Below, piece by piece: positions 36,159 through 45,222 of a DNA stretch of 56,385 nucleotides (position 1 is its first letter; the number at the start of each line of letters is the position of its first letter). Under the pieces are notes generated by a model, which had not been told where the DNA came from, made no database searches, and saw only the letters and a program-made list of their open reading frames with translations. Made by a program: the position numbers and the translations under genes. This DNA comes from Cyclobacterium sp. (GTDB taxonomy: Bacteria > Bacteroidota > Bacteroidia > Cytophagales > Cyclobacteriaceae), in contig NZ_JABURL010000086.1 in NCBI RefSeq assembly GCF_014762705.1, forward strand, positions 1-56,385, in the 5' to 3' direction.

Positions 36159-38369
36159 ATGAAAAAACTAATTTTATATCATTTAATATTTTTTTTAACT
36201 AATTTAATTGTTCTTAGCCAGGGTCAGGAGTCTGTTGGTGTGTTCGCCGTGAAAATAGAAGAATCCCTTGCCATAGATGGTGAATTAAATGAAAAAGTCT
36301 GGCAGGAAGAGGGCTGGATTGCCGATTTTATCCAGACCTTCCCCACCGATACTTTGCCGGCTATTGCCGAAACCAGGGTGAAAATCGCCTACGACGACAA
36401 GTTCCTTTACATTGCCGCCATTATGCTCAGCCCGGAACCCCGGGAGGCCTACGTGAGCACCTCCCTGCGGCGCGATTTTCGGGGAAATCAAAATGATGGG
36501 ATCAGTTTTGTGATTGATACGTTTAACGACAAAACCAATGGCTACATCTTTGGTGTAAATCCATATGGGGTGCAGCGGGAAGCCATGATGGGGAATGGTG
36601 GACTGCAACCCACAGATTTTAACCTGGCCTGGGACAACAAGTGGTATTCCGAGGCGGTAATACTGGAGGACCGATGGGTAGCTGAAATAGCCATCCCTTT
36701 CTCTACGCTGCGCTACAAAGATGCAACAGACAACTGGAACGTGAACATTTACAGGATTGACAGCAAATACTCCGAAAAAACTACCTGGACACCCATTCCC
36801 CGTAACTTCAATGTGACCCACATGGCCTTTTCCCGGAATTTGTATTTCCCGGAACCACTACCAAAATCAGGGGGGAATTATTCGGTCATACCGTATGCTG
36901 CAATGGCTACTTCGAATAATTCGCTTGAGGGCATTAGCGAACCGTTAAAGCCTTCATTTGGAGGAGATGCCAAAATAGGGCTGGGTCCGGCCATGAACCT
37001 GGACCTGACCGTGAATCCTGATTTTTCGCAGGTAGAAGTGGATGAGCAGGTGACCAATCTGGATCGCTTTGAAATTTTCTTCCCGGAAAGGAGACAGTTT
37101 TTCCTGGAAAATGTGGATTTATTTGCTGATTTTGGAACAGACCGTATCCGGCCCTTTTTCTCTCGCCGGATAGGAGTAGATAGGGATGAATCCACAGGGC
37201 AGAATGTGCAGAACCAGATCCTCTATGGTGCCAGGTTAAGTGGGAAACTGACCGATGACTGGAGGATCGGAGCCATGAACATGCAAACGGGCAGCGATCC
37301 CTTGCGGGGTATTAGCGGCAAAAATTTCTCTGTTGCTGCCCTCCAACGGAAAGTCTTTAACAGGTCCAATGTGGGTGTCATGCTGATCAACCGGGAAACC
37401 GTGGATATGGAAAGGGGGGGAGCCAACCTGAAAGGAGGGGACTACAACCGCCTCGCCGGAATAGACTACAATCTTTTTTCCAAAGACAACCGCTGGAGCG
37501 GAAAGTTTTTTTACCACCGAACATTTGAAAAAGGGGTACAGGAAGATGTTGGTACCGGACATGCACAGTTGGCCTTTAATGATGTGAACTTCAATGCGGG
37601 CCTGGCCTACTCCAATGTGGGAGAAAACTACAATCCTTTGGTAGGATACACACCCCGGGCGGGATACCAGCGGATTGCGCCGGAAATAGGGTACACTTTT
37701 TTTCCGGAATCCGAGCATGTGAACAGACATGGTCCCGGCTTCTTGTCCGAAACCTTGTGGAATGCATACCTGGGAGTAACAGATGAGCTGCATACCCTGA
37801 ATTACCTGGTGCAGTTTCACTCCTTCGCCGAAGTAACCCTTAGCGCCAATAACCAATATACCTATTTGTTTTTCCCTTTTGACCCTACACGGACCGGAGG
37901 AGAACCGCTGGCGGATGGCACGGCTTACCGGTACAACTATTTGGGGATTGATTTTCGTACTGACCCCAGGAAAGCACTGGCACTCAGGGGTACCGGACAA
38001 GTAGGTCAATATTACAGCGGGACCATGGCCAATTTTACGGGAATGGCACAATGGCGGATTGGTTACCTGGCGAATATTTCCATGAACCTGAGCTATAGCC
38101 GGATCCGGCTTCCAGAGCCACAAACAGATGCCGACCTCTTCCTGATCGGCCCACGCATCGATCTTACTTTTACCCGAAGCCTGTTTTGGACCACTTTTAT
38201 TCAGTACAACAATCAGATCGACAATATCAACATCAATACCCGGATTCAATGGCGCTATGCCCCGGTATCTGATCTGTTTGTGGTTTATACGGACAATTAT
38301 TTCCCGGACACCTTTGCTTCCAAACAAAGGGCATTTGTAATGAAGTTGAATTATTGGTTGAATTTGTAA
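36159..38369 (+). CDS. DUF5916 outer-membrane protein with CBM9-like N-terminus (second copy)
   Basis: This 736-residue protein is a paralogue of the minus-strand gene at 26538-28727. After a signal peptide (LIFFLTNLIVLSQGQ) comes the CBM9-like module: LAIDGELNEKVWQEE, VKIAYDDKFLYIAAIM, NDGISFVIDTFNDKTNGYIFGVNPYGVQ and WVAEIAIPFSTLRY. The DUF5916 barrel follows (LDLTVNPDFSQVEVDEQVTNLDRF, EIFFPERRQFFLENVDLF, SRRIGVDRDESTGQN). The last residues, KLNYWLNL, are a weaker barrel end than the Phe-ended paralogue. It follows the phosphatase-superfamily gene after 105 bases, with a 13-bp inverted repeat in between, and probably serves the same uptake locus. Confidence 0.87.
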   Translation: MKKLILYHLIFFLTNLIVLSQGQESVGVFAVKIEESLAIDGELNEKVWQEEGWIADFIQTFPTDTLPAIAETRVKIAYDDKFLYIAAIMLSPEPREAYVSTSLRRDFRGNQNDGISFVIDTFNDKTNGYIFGVNPYGVQREAMMGNGGLQPTDFNLAWDNKWYSEAVILEDRWVAEIAIPFSTLRYKDATDNWNVNIYRIDSKYSEKTTWTPIPRNFNVTHMAFSRNLYFPEPLPKSGGNYSVIPYAAMATSNNSLEGISEPLKPSFGGDAKIGLGPAMNLDLTVNPDFSQVEVDEQVTNLDRFEIFFPERRQFFLENVDLFADFGTDRIRPFFSRRIGVDRDESTGQNVQNQILYGARLSGKLTDDWRIGAMNMQTGSDPLRGISGKNFSVAALQRKVFNRSNVGVMLINRETVDMERGGANLKGGDYNRLAGIDYNLFSKDNRWSGKFFYHRTFEKGVQEDVGTGHAQLAFNDVNFNAGLAYSNVGENYNPLVGYTPRAGYQRIAPEIGYTFFPESEHVNRHGPGFLSETLWNAYLGVTDELHTLNYLVQFHSFAEVTLSANNQYTYLFFPFDPTRTGGEPLADGTAYRYNYLGIDFRTDPRKALALRGTGQVGQYYSGTMANFTGMAQWRIGYLANISMNLSYSRIRLPEPQTDADLFLIGPRIDLTFTRSLFWTTFIQYNNQIDNININTRIQWRYAPVSDLFVVYTDNYFPDTFASKQRAFVMKLNYWLNL

Positions 38370-39046
38370 AAAGGCTGTCGGTTCGTGTTTCTTCGTCAAA
38401 TTTCCTTGATATGGAAGACTCCCTGCAGTAGGTGATCAAAGCTGAACTTGGTAAATTTTAATCGGCTAAAGAAGTGCAAGGCTGGTGAGGTACTGACCAA
38501 ATCCACCGAACACAAATCCCCATTTCCAAGTCGGCTGATACTGTCCAGAATCTAGTCGGGAGGGATTTTTTTGTGAATCAACCATTTTCACGAATGCTTT
38601 TTTTGTGATTTGCGTACGACAATCTTTTTTTAGCTACCTTTTGGATCCAGGATTACCTATGTGTGATTTACTACTATGTGGTTAAAAAAATTCGAACTAC
38701 ATTTAAAATAGCGTACGTTATGAAACTCATTCCCCGGTGCACCGAAAATAGCACCACAGGATACTATAGATAAATTTACCAGGTAGAGAATTTCTTTAAG
38801 CAAAAATTAAGCTGGTTTAAGAGCCAGCTGATGGTTTTTTGGAAAGGATTATTCAGGCAAATCAAGCTTTTGTAAATTATCTTTTTACGGGTATATTGTG
38901 AATAGGCCTTTTGGTGTTGATTTGGAGGGAGTATCATTTATTTTAAGGATGACCCGGGTTCTGTGAAACAAATTGTAATCAATTGATGCTCAAGGAAAAA
39001 ATTTGGTTTTAAACTGGTATCATTACCAAAACTAACTACAGACAAT
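38370..39046. other. long spacer without a recognised gene
   Basis: About 680 bases hold no convincing ORF. A 6-bp hairpin AGCTGG-N8-CCAGCT at 38810-38829 is followed by six T at 38834-38839, resembling a weak terminator with no gene before it. The near-repeats TTTTTTGTGAAT and TTTTTTGTGATT near 38570-38612 are AT-rich and of unclear meaning. Confidence 0.45.
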
Positions 39047-39505
39047 ATGGCTTTACCCAATATTTTCGACAAAAAAGTGGCAGATGAGCTGATCCGGCGG
39101 GTTAATTCGCTTAAGTCCAATTCCCCTGCTCAATGGGGTAAAATGAATGTGGCCCAGATGCTGGCCCATTGCAATGTGACCTATGAAATGGCTTATGAAA
39201 ACAAACATCCCAAGCCAAATTTTTTAATGAGACAAATCCTCAAAGCCTTTGTGAATCAAATGGTCGTAAATGAAACCCCCTACAAAAAGAACGTCCGTAC
39301 GGCACCGGCGTTTATCATTGCAGATGAGCGGGATTTTGAGGTTGAGAAAGCACGCCTGATCCAGTATTTGCACAAAACCGTGGAGTTGGGAGCAGATCAT
39401 TTCGATGGAAGGGAATCCTTGTCCTTCGGCAAGTTGTCCAAAGACGAATGGAACAACATGTTTTACAAGCACCTGGACCACCACCTGACGCAATTTGGAG
39501 TATGA
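39047..39505 (+). CDS. DUF1569 (DinB-like fold) protein
   Basis: This 152-residue cytoplasmic protein matches DUF1569, a branch of the DinB/YfiT four-helix family. The typical opening is NIFDKKVADELIRRVNSL, followed by PAQWGKMNVAQMLAHCNVTYEMA and the C-terminal LSKDEWNNMFYKHLDHHLTQFGV. The His of AHC and the later His residues of KHLDHHL could form the metal site of this fold. The biochemical role of the family is not established. It lies alone, 95 bases before an unrelated membrane protein gene on the same strand. Confidence 0.85.
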   Translation: MALPNIFDKKVADELIRRVNSLKSNSPAQWGKMNVAQMLAHCNVTYEMAYENKHPKPNFLMRQILKAFVNQMVVNETPYKKNVRTAPAFIIADERDFEVEKARLIQYLHKTVELGADHFDGRESLSFGKLSKDEWNNMFYKHLDHHLTQFGV

Positions 39506-39600
39506 ATATAGTTTATTTTGGTAGGCTGCAAACGGGTTTTTCTTCTTTTGCAGACCTCCCTTTTGGTCCACTTTTGTTTACCTGATAGATTTACCGGGCT

Positions 39601-40137
39601 ATGGGAAAAAAACGGATGCGAAAATACGCAATCCTGGGTCTGACCTGGCTTTTTGTAGTTGCCGGCATCATTGCGGTAGGCAGTTGGCAGGGATTGCATA
39701 CATTTTCGTTTGCCTGGGTATTGAATTTCCTGTTGATGACAGCGCTGTTGGCCTATACCGAAACCCTGCAGCCCGCATTGCAATCGGACTATTTTGAGAC
39801 CAAAAAGTGGGAAAAGGGGGGAACGGTGTATCGATGGCTTGGGGTGAACGGTTTCAGGAAATTGCTGGTTTGGATTGGCTGGGAGAAACTCAATAAAACC
39901 TCAAGACCGGTAAAAAAGGACCGGGCTGCCTTAGAACAATTAGAATACAAAACCCGCCAATCGGAATTTGGGCACGCAATTATTTTCATCGTCGTTTTGG
40001 TTTTCGGTACTGCAGTGGCATTTTTTTATGGGATCAGGGAGTCGTTTTGGCTCTTTTTTTTGAATGTCGTGTTGAATGGTTACCCCATTGCAGTGCAGCG
40101 GTATAACCGGCCGAGGTTGCAGCGTGTTTTGGCGTAA
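39601..40137 (+). CDS. small membrane protein, CrtO-like acyltransferase family candidate
   Basis: This 178-residue protein has two N-terminal membrane helices (YAILGLTWLFVVAGIIAVG and WVLNFLLMTALLAY) and two C-terminal ones (IIFIVVLVFGTAVAFFYGI and FWLFFLNVVLNGYPIAV). They surround a cytoplasmic-looking loop, YFETKKWEKGGTVYRWLGVNGFRK. The ending NGYPIAVQRYNRPRL resembles the conserved C-terminus of the glycosyl-4,4'-diaponeurosporenoate acyltransferase (CrtO) family, but I see no carotenoid genes nearby. The functional call is therefore tentative. The coding frame itself looks real. Confidence 0.65.
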   Translation: MGKKRMRKYAILGLTWLFVVAGIIAVGSWQGLHTFSFAWVLNFLLMTALLAYTETLQPALQSDYFETKKWEKGGTVYRWLGVNGFRKLLVWIGWEKLNKTSRPVKKDRAALEQLEYKTRQSEFGHAIIFIVVLVFGTAVAFFYGIRESFWLFFLNVVLNGYPIAVQRYNRPRLQRVLA

Positions 40138-40440
40138 ATCAATGGGAGGGTAACCTTTGTTTGAAGATTCTTCCAAAGTGTAAAATGGCAGTCAGCAATC
40201 CTAGTTTTTAGCTCAGGTCTGTAGCCATTGAAAGCAACCGATTGCCACAGTACGATCCCGTTCATAAAGTCTTTTGAATGTACAGTTTGTTACCACAATG
40301 GAAGTACTTGTTTTTTACATCAAAGGTTTCTGGGTCAAAGAAATGGAAAAAGTGCACGTCAAAATGGTTTGGAAATTACTTCAGGGAATTACATCCCTGA
40401 CAAAAAAACCTGATGTTGGCTTAAATAATTGATACTTGAA
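40138..40440. other. degenerate spacer before the toxin-antitoxin remnant
   Basis: About 300 bases with only short open frames that resemble nothing I recognise. Together with the broken genes that follow it looks like decayed DNA. Confidence 0.4.
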
Positions 40441-40466
40441 TGATATACTGAAAATATATACTTTTG
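40436..40466 (+). promoter_or_regulatory. promoter of the MazEF-like remnant
   Basis: TTG at 40436-40438 is followed after 20 bases by TACTTTTG (40459-40466), an exact TAnnTTTG box. The element is intact although the genes behind it are not. Confidence 0.5.
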
Positions 40467-40483
40467 TAAAATAAAAACCTATC

Positions 40484-40714
40484 ATGAAGAATAAATCCCT
40501 TAAAATTGACGACCTGGTTTTTCGTGAAACCTAAAAAATACGCGAGCGAATGAAACAACCCAGGAATCGTTACATTAACGAAGCAATCTCCTTTTATAAT
40601 AAATTTCGACGCAAGCAGCTTCTTGGGAAGAAGTTGAAAATAGAATCCAACCTGGTAAAAGCGGATTCCATGAAAGTTCTGAAGGATTTTGAAGCCTTTG
40701 ATTATGCTGAATAA
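40484..40714 (+). pseudogene. antitoxin of a MazEF-like pair, in-frame TAA at codon 17
   Basis: Read through one stop, the 77-codon frame encodes MKNKSLKIDDLVFRET, stop, then KIRERMKQPRNRYINEAI followed by SFYNKFRRKQLLGKK and an acidic end, KDFEAFDYAE. This matches the ribbon-helix-helix antitoxins that precede MazF-type toxins in Bacteroidota, where a Glu would be expected at the stop, so GAA to TAA is the simplest change. The reading frame is otherwise whole. A shortened product could start at the ATG of MKQPRNRY. The stop overlaps the start region of the toxin frame, the usual operon layout. Confidence 0.75.
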
Positions 40715-41051
40715 GCAATAAGAAATAACGACAGCAGATCTAATTCCTCAGATTGGAACGGAACCGAGAATGATTTGGTCGGTGGTGGCCATTCAAACAA
40801 ACCTGCTCAATAAAATTCCACACCCTTCAACTATTGTTTGTCCAATCACAACAAACGTACAAGCAAAAGCAGAGATTTTAAGGGTTCATTTAAACAAGGG
40901 TGTAGCGAATCTGAATCAGCCCTGTGATATCATGATTGACCAGATTAGGACCATAGACAATAAAAGGCTCACCAGGAAAATTGGAACCTTGCCGGATGAG
41001 TTAATAGAAAAGGTAATGGAGAATATCCGCATCGTTCTTGCCCTTGAATAA
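40704..41051 (+). pseudogene. MazF/PemK-type toxin with early in-frame TAA
   Basis: The 115-codon frame starts with an ATG overlapping the antitoxin end by 11 bases and reads MLNKQ, stop (40719-40721), EITTADLIPQIGTEP, then SVVAIQTNLLNKIPHPSTIV and CPITTNV. It ends in CDIMIDQIRTIDNKRL, KIGTLPDELIEKV and NIRIVLALE. These are the family landmarks of MazF-type mRNA interferases. The expected EIW near the N-terminus reads EIT, and RP is altered to MIWS, so important residues are lost as well. A 93-residue fragment could start at the internal ATG 40770 but would lack the N-terminal catalytic strand. Most likely it is inactive. Confidence 0.78.
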
Positions 41052-41515
41052 GGTGATAAGTTTTTTATGATGAATAAAATATTATGTGTGACAAAAATTT
41101 TTTGGAATTAGGCGGTTGGCAAACAACTCTATAGCCATAATTTTTATCAAATTATCTTCAATTGCAAAGAAATTTAGGACATTCCAAAAAACAGAATTCT
41201 AAATACCCTGGTTTTAGCCAAAATAGCGAAAATGTACGGGGCATATGATTGGGAAAGCGAGCGGTTCAAAAGATTTGGCTAAAGCCGATGCTGCTGCTGA
41301 TAGACCCTATATGCCTACCGCTAAAGCAGTAGGCAATTGATCATACACCAAAATCCAGATTTCAGGCAATGGTTCACTTCCATAACCTCTTCAAAAGGAA
41401 TATAGCCGATTCCAAAAGATAGCATTTCAATGGCTTTGCCATCATTTAGCAGTCAATAATGCACATGCTACAACCCTTAGGGCACTGGTACCTCCCCTTT
41501 GTTTTTCACTTTACT
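41052..41515. other. spacer with unrecognised coding-like fragment
   Basis: About 460 bases between the toxin remnant and the propeller gene. A 31-codon frame at 41245-41340 (MIGKASGSKDLAKADAAADR onward) looks protein-like, but it is short and unrecognised, and an upstream stop closes it. It overlaps an inverted repeat, TGCCTAC-N10-GTAGGCA. The region is probably decayed. Confidence 0.4.
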
Positions 41516-43813
41516 CTACAAAAAATCCGGCCTATCCGGCCCCGCATAAGGCGCTGCACCCGAATTTTCCCCTGAACCTTTTTCCACTTCCAACAATTCC
41601 GGATCTTCCGTTTCGGGCGCCTGAATCAGTCCATAATGCCGCCCCATCCAGTAATCCCGGATAAAACCTACCGGCTCCATGATGCGATTACTGTTTTGCC
41701 CACCATCCAAGACAATTGCCCTTCTGGCACCCCGGGTGACGGCCGCCTCCCGGGGTGAAATGGCTTTGACACCGCCTTCATAGGAGGTATAACCTTCTTC
41801 TACAAACAGGTCATCCCGGTGAGAATTTCGGTAATTGTGCTCGATACAGTCCAGGGTCCATTCACGGAGGTGCTGCACGGCCGCATCCAGGTCCGCATCA
41901 TTGCCGGTCATGGCTGCATAGGTGAAGTTAAACCAGGGGATCTTTTCCATTCTTTTGATCTCAAAAGTCCTTTCCAGGCTTCTCAGGTAGATGGAGCGCA
42001 TGTCCGGGTCTTTTTCGTAGCGCAACAGGGTATTGTAGGCCTCAAAGGCCAGATTGTCATCCCAGGGGGCAATCTGGGAAGGAGGGAAGGTGTTTTTTTG
42101 TTTGATGGTGTTTTCTGCATAGCCCCAATCCACCAATTGTTCATAGCCTTTTTTGAATCTTTCTTCCCCGGTCAGCGCATAGGTAGCGTAGGAAAATGCC
42201 AGCGCTTCCAATCCATTGACACCCCGGTCTGACCAGCCGTACGGCCGCAGCAGATATTCGGGGTTCCAGCGGCCCCAGCGGGTAGGTTCGCCATCGGCAT
42301 CAATCAAAACCCAGCCGTTGTCCATGATGTATCCGGCAATCCGGCGCATGTGCTCTTTGGCCAGTTCTTTTTCTTTGCCTTTGGCCGCCAGGTCGTGAAA
42401 CAAGGCCATGCTGTAAAAATGCGCAATAATCTCATCGCTGGAGGCATCGCCTTTCCAGTACCACAGGCTGTCTGAGGTGGCATTCCATTTGGCAGGCAAG
42501 CCGCCGGATCCCCTTCGTCCCATTTCTCCTTTATCACCCTTACGGGACCAGATGGATCGTGCAATCAGGCCATCGATCGGGGTGATCCGTTCCAGCCAGA
42601 GCATGGCCTGGAAGGCATCCACCGCTTCTCTCCTTGCTGTTTCCTCTCCGGTAACGGCATATTTGTAGCTCATGGCCGAAAGGTAGGTGGCAGTATGCGC
42701 TCCGTCGTTATCGCTGATTTCCCGCACCCATTCATTCTCGTATTTATGAATGGTATGGATAAAACCCATCCGCTTATGTCCGTATTGGTCCAGCCAGTAT
42801 TCGTAATGATCGCTTTTCTTTCGCAAGGTAAATGGTTCGTACCGGATAATTCCGATCCCACCATCCGTGGCAATAAGCACTTCGTTTTCTGCCACTGCAA
42901 TATCATTGACCTGGTTGTCCGGCAGCCAGTGATCGGCACCGAAATAATGCCAGTCGTCTTCCAGCATGCGTATGGCTCCCCTGGGAGTACCGATCCATAT
43001 ATCCCGGTCAAATCCCTGCTTCAGTTGGCGGGTTTCTTCCACCGGAAGACCATCTTCTCCTTTGATTTGCTGAAGCGATGCTCCTCTCAGTACGCCCAAT
43101 CCCCGGTCGGTACTGATAAACAAGCGGCTACCCATACTCAGCAGTTCGTGGGTGCTTTTGGAAGGCAAATTGCCCCAGTCGATCAGGTGCTCGTTGACCA
43201 CCTTTCCGGAAAGTTGTACCAGTTTTCCGGGCTGGAGAATATGTAGCGTTCCGCTGTAGCTGGCGATGGCTGTGATGGGACCCGGTTTGACAGGATCTGC
43301 CAGGAGTTGGGTGCCGTCTTCCATCAGCATGGTTACATCACTGGATAGGTATCCGCCTTCAGGTTCAATATTGGTCAATTTCCCACCTTCATATACATAA
43401 ATGGCATCCCTGGTAGCTGCGTGCACCTTGTCCAGATGCAGGCACACATCAACAAAGCTGTCATCGCTGATTTTTTGCCAATCATTCCCATCAAACCTGA
43501 AAAAACCGGAAGAAGCCATTACCCAGGCGTTACTGCCGAAAACTTCCATCTTAATAACTCCAGCAGGGCTGTTTACTAGCGGCTGAAGCTGACCAGTTTT
43601 TAATTCCTGCAACTTTCCATTCAAGACGGCAAAGGAACGGCCTGCGAGCTGGGCTACCTGTGTTACGGCTGTGGCAGTGGGAATGATTTCACTTTTTTCC
43701 TGAAGGAATGCCTTGTCGGCTACCGGTTCCCATAGGGTTTGCTGGGCTGCCAGTGGTAATCCAACGATAGTTAAAAGAAGACCAAAAGAATAGCATTTTA
43801 GCGATTTAATCAT
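41516..43813 (-). CDS. exported beta-propeller protein with C-terminal helical domain
   Basis: This 765-residue protein has a signal peptide (LLLTIVGLPLAAQQ). Residues about 40-340 show repeats of the two-component-regulator-propeller type: WVMASSGFFRFDGNDWQKI, IYVYEGGKL, LFISTDRGLGVLRG, IWIGTPRGAIRMLEDDW and VLIATDGGIGIIRY. Unlike the usual hybrid sensor kinases, it has no membrane helix or kinase part. Instead a domain of about 400 residues follows, rich in Trp, Tyr and His (TATYLSAMSYKYAVTGEETARREAVDAF, WGRWNPEYLLRPYGWSDRGVNGLEALAF). It looks like a helical toroid as in many glycan-active enzymes. No catalytic motif can be assigned. It is alone on its strand between decayed DNA and the metal efflux genes. 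Confidence 0.75.
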   Translation of the reverse strand: MIKSLKCYSFGLLLTIVGLPLAAQQTLWEPVADKAFLQEKSEIIPTATAVTQVAQLAGRSFAVLNGKLQELKTGQLQPLVNSPAGVIKMEVFGSNAWVMASSGFFRFDGNDWQKISDDSFVDVCLHLDKVHAATRDAIYVYEGGKLTNIEPEGGYLSSDVTMLMEDGTQLLADPVKPGPITAIASYSGTLHILQPGKLVQLSGKVVNEHLIDWGNLPSKSTHELLSMGSRLFISTDRGLGVLRGASLQQIKGEDGLPVEETRQLKQGFDRDIWIGTPRGAIRMLEDDWHYFGADHWLPDNQVNDIAVAENEVLIATDGGIGIIRYEPFTLRKKSDHYEYWLDQYGHKRMGFIHTIHKYENEWVREISDNDGAHTATYLSAMSYKYAVTGEETARREAVDAFQAMLWLERITPIDGLIARSIWSRKGDKGEMGRRGSGGLPAKWNATSDSLWYWKGDASSDEIIAHFYSMALFHDLAAKGKEKELAKEHMRRIAGYIMDNGWVLIDADGEPTRWGRWNPEYLLRPYGWSDRGVNGLEALAFSYATYALTGEERFKKGYEQLVDWGYAENTIKQKNTFPPSQIAPWDDNLAFEAYNTLLRYEKDPDMRSIYLRSLERTFEIKRMEKIPWFNFTYAAMTGNDADLDAAVQHLREWTLDCIEHNYRNSHRDDLFVEEGYTSYEGGVKAISPREAAVTRGARRAIVLDGGQNSNRIMEPVGFIRDYWMGRHYGLIQAPETEDPELLEVEKGSGENSGAAPYAGPDRPDFL

Positions 43814-44046
43814 GGAATAAGCTTTTGTGAATGGGCGTTTCTTGATGCGATCTATATCCTATACCGCATACCTAAGAAAAAGGCCACTTCCAAGTGTCGT
43901 TTCCTAATGCCTGGCCAGGTTGTACAGGGTAATAAAGGATTGGTTATCTGGTTTTTTGAATGGTTTCAGGTTTACCATTTGAAAAAGGAAATTAGCTGCA
44001 TTCTTTTTGAAAAAACCAGTGAAAAGTTGATCGGAGAATAACTTTT

Positions 44047-45222
44047 TCAATGATCGTGCCCTCCAGCTTCATTTAGCGCATTGGATAAATAATAGGTGCC
44101 AGCCACTACCACGCTGTCTTGAAATAATGCTTCATCAGGATGTAAAATGGCCGTGTAGCCCATGGCTTCGATCCCGGTTCGAACCTGTTTTCGCAGGTAT
44201 ACTTTTCCTGATTCATTGGTTTCCTGCAATACAAAAAGAAAGGTATCGCTGCCTTCCCGGACAATGGCATCCGAAGGTACAGACCATACGGAATCCTGAT
44301 TGATTACCACATGACTGTTAATATACATTCCCGGCAGGAAGGAATCGTTTTCCTCGTCTAAATGAGCGTGGACCTGCACCACGCGAGCCTTCGGGTCAAT
44401 GGTGTTTCCGATCCGATAGACATGTCCCCGAAATAGTTGCTCCTCAAAATCAGGTAAGGTGAAAACCACCGCTTGCCCTTCTCTTAACTTGGTAATATCC
44501 TGTTCCAAAACTTTCATCTCTACATGGAGGTGTTCGGCGTTGATCACTTCCATGAGCACTTCATGCGGAGCACTGTGTTGACCAACAGAAGTCTGTAAGG
44601 CGGAAATTTTTCCTGATATAGGACTTTTTACAAATACTTTTGACTGAATTGTACCCTGCTCCAGGGAGGGAATATCCGTACCCATCAACTGCAAATTACT
44701 TTCCAGCGCGGATTTTTTTGCCTGGGCCGTCTGGAATGCTGCCCTTGCTTCCTCGAATTCCTTTTGAGACGAAATATTGTCTTCCCGCAGGGCTTGCTTG
44801 CGTTCAAAGTCGCTTTTCAGACTGGCATGATGATTTAGAATTTCCAGGTATTGCTGCTGCAGGGACACATAATCCGGGCTTGAAGCTGTGATTACCACCT
44901 GTCCTTTGGCTACCCGGTCGCCAACGATAAAGTGAATTTTTTCTACAAAGACGGTGATAAAAGCGTTAATACTAGCTTTGTACTGTGGCGGGGAATCGAT
45001 GAATCCAGGCGCTTTTACCAAATCAGCCAGGGGTTGTTTTAGAAAATTTCCCCGACGGATTCCGGTAATGACTTCTTGTTCCGGACTCAATTGAACGCTG
45101 GCTTCGCTGAGGGTAGTGGAATCGTGAGAATCTACATTTCCCTCAGCGCTACTAGTCTTCTCCTGGCAGGCGAATTGGCAACTTATAATTAAAATGGGAA
45201 TGAAAAGATTAAGTCGTTTCAT
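44047..45222 (-). CDS. CzcB-type RND metal efflux membrane-fusion protein
   Basis: This 391-residue periplasmic adaptor has a lipoprotein-like signal (FIPILIISCQFAC). It shows the split lipoyl motif (VEKIHFIVGDRVAKGQVVI and FVKSPISGKISALQTSVGQ), a long helical hairpin (FERKQALREDNISSQKEFEEARAAFQ) and a beta-barrel domain. The C-terminus ends in GGHDH, a short His-rich tail that suits metal contact. It lies after the CzcA and TolC frames on the same strand, separated by a 232-base repeat-rich spacer, so it may be transcribed separately. It probably works with them as a divalent metal exporter. Confidence 0.9.
   Translation of the reverse strand: MKRLNLFIPILIISCQFACQEKTSSAEGNVDSHDSTTLSEASVQLSPEQEVITGIRRGNFLKQPLADLVKAPGFIDSPPQYKASINAFITVFVEKIHFIVGDRVAKGQVVITASSPDYVSLQQQYLEILNHHASLKSDFERKQALREDNISSQKEFEEARAAFQTAQAKKSALESNLQLMGTDIPSLEQGTIQSKVFVKSPISGKISALQTSVGQHSAPHEVLMEVINAEHLHVEMKVLEQDITKLREGQAVVFTLPDFEEQLFRGHVYRIGNTIDPKARVVQVHAHLDEENDSFLPGMYINSHVVINQDSVWSVPSDAIVREGSDTFLFVLQETNESGKVYLRKQVRTGIEAMGYTAILHPDEALFQDSVVVAGTYYLSNALNEAGGHDH

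Noticed and set aside
37236-38399. A 387-codon open frame on the minus strand
   Set aside because: It is antisense to the well-supported DUF5916 gene and has no family motif. It is a by-product of the plus-strand codon pattern.
40704-41051. Programmed stop read-through or recoding in the toxin and antitoxin
   Set aside because: There is no recoding signal that I can see, TAA is the least leaky stop, and further key residues (EIW) are lost. Decay is simpler.
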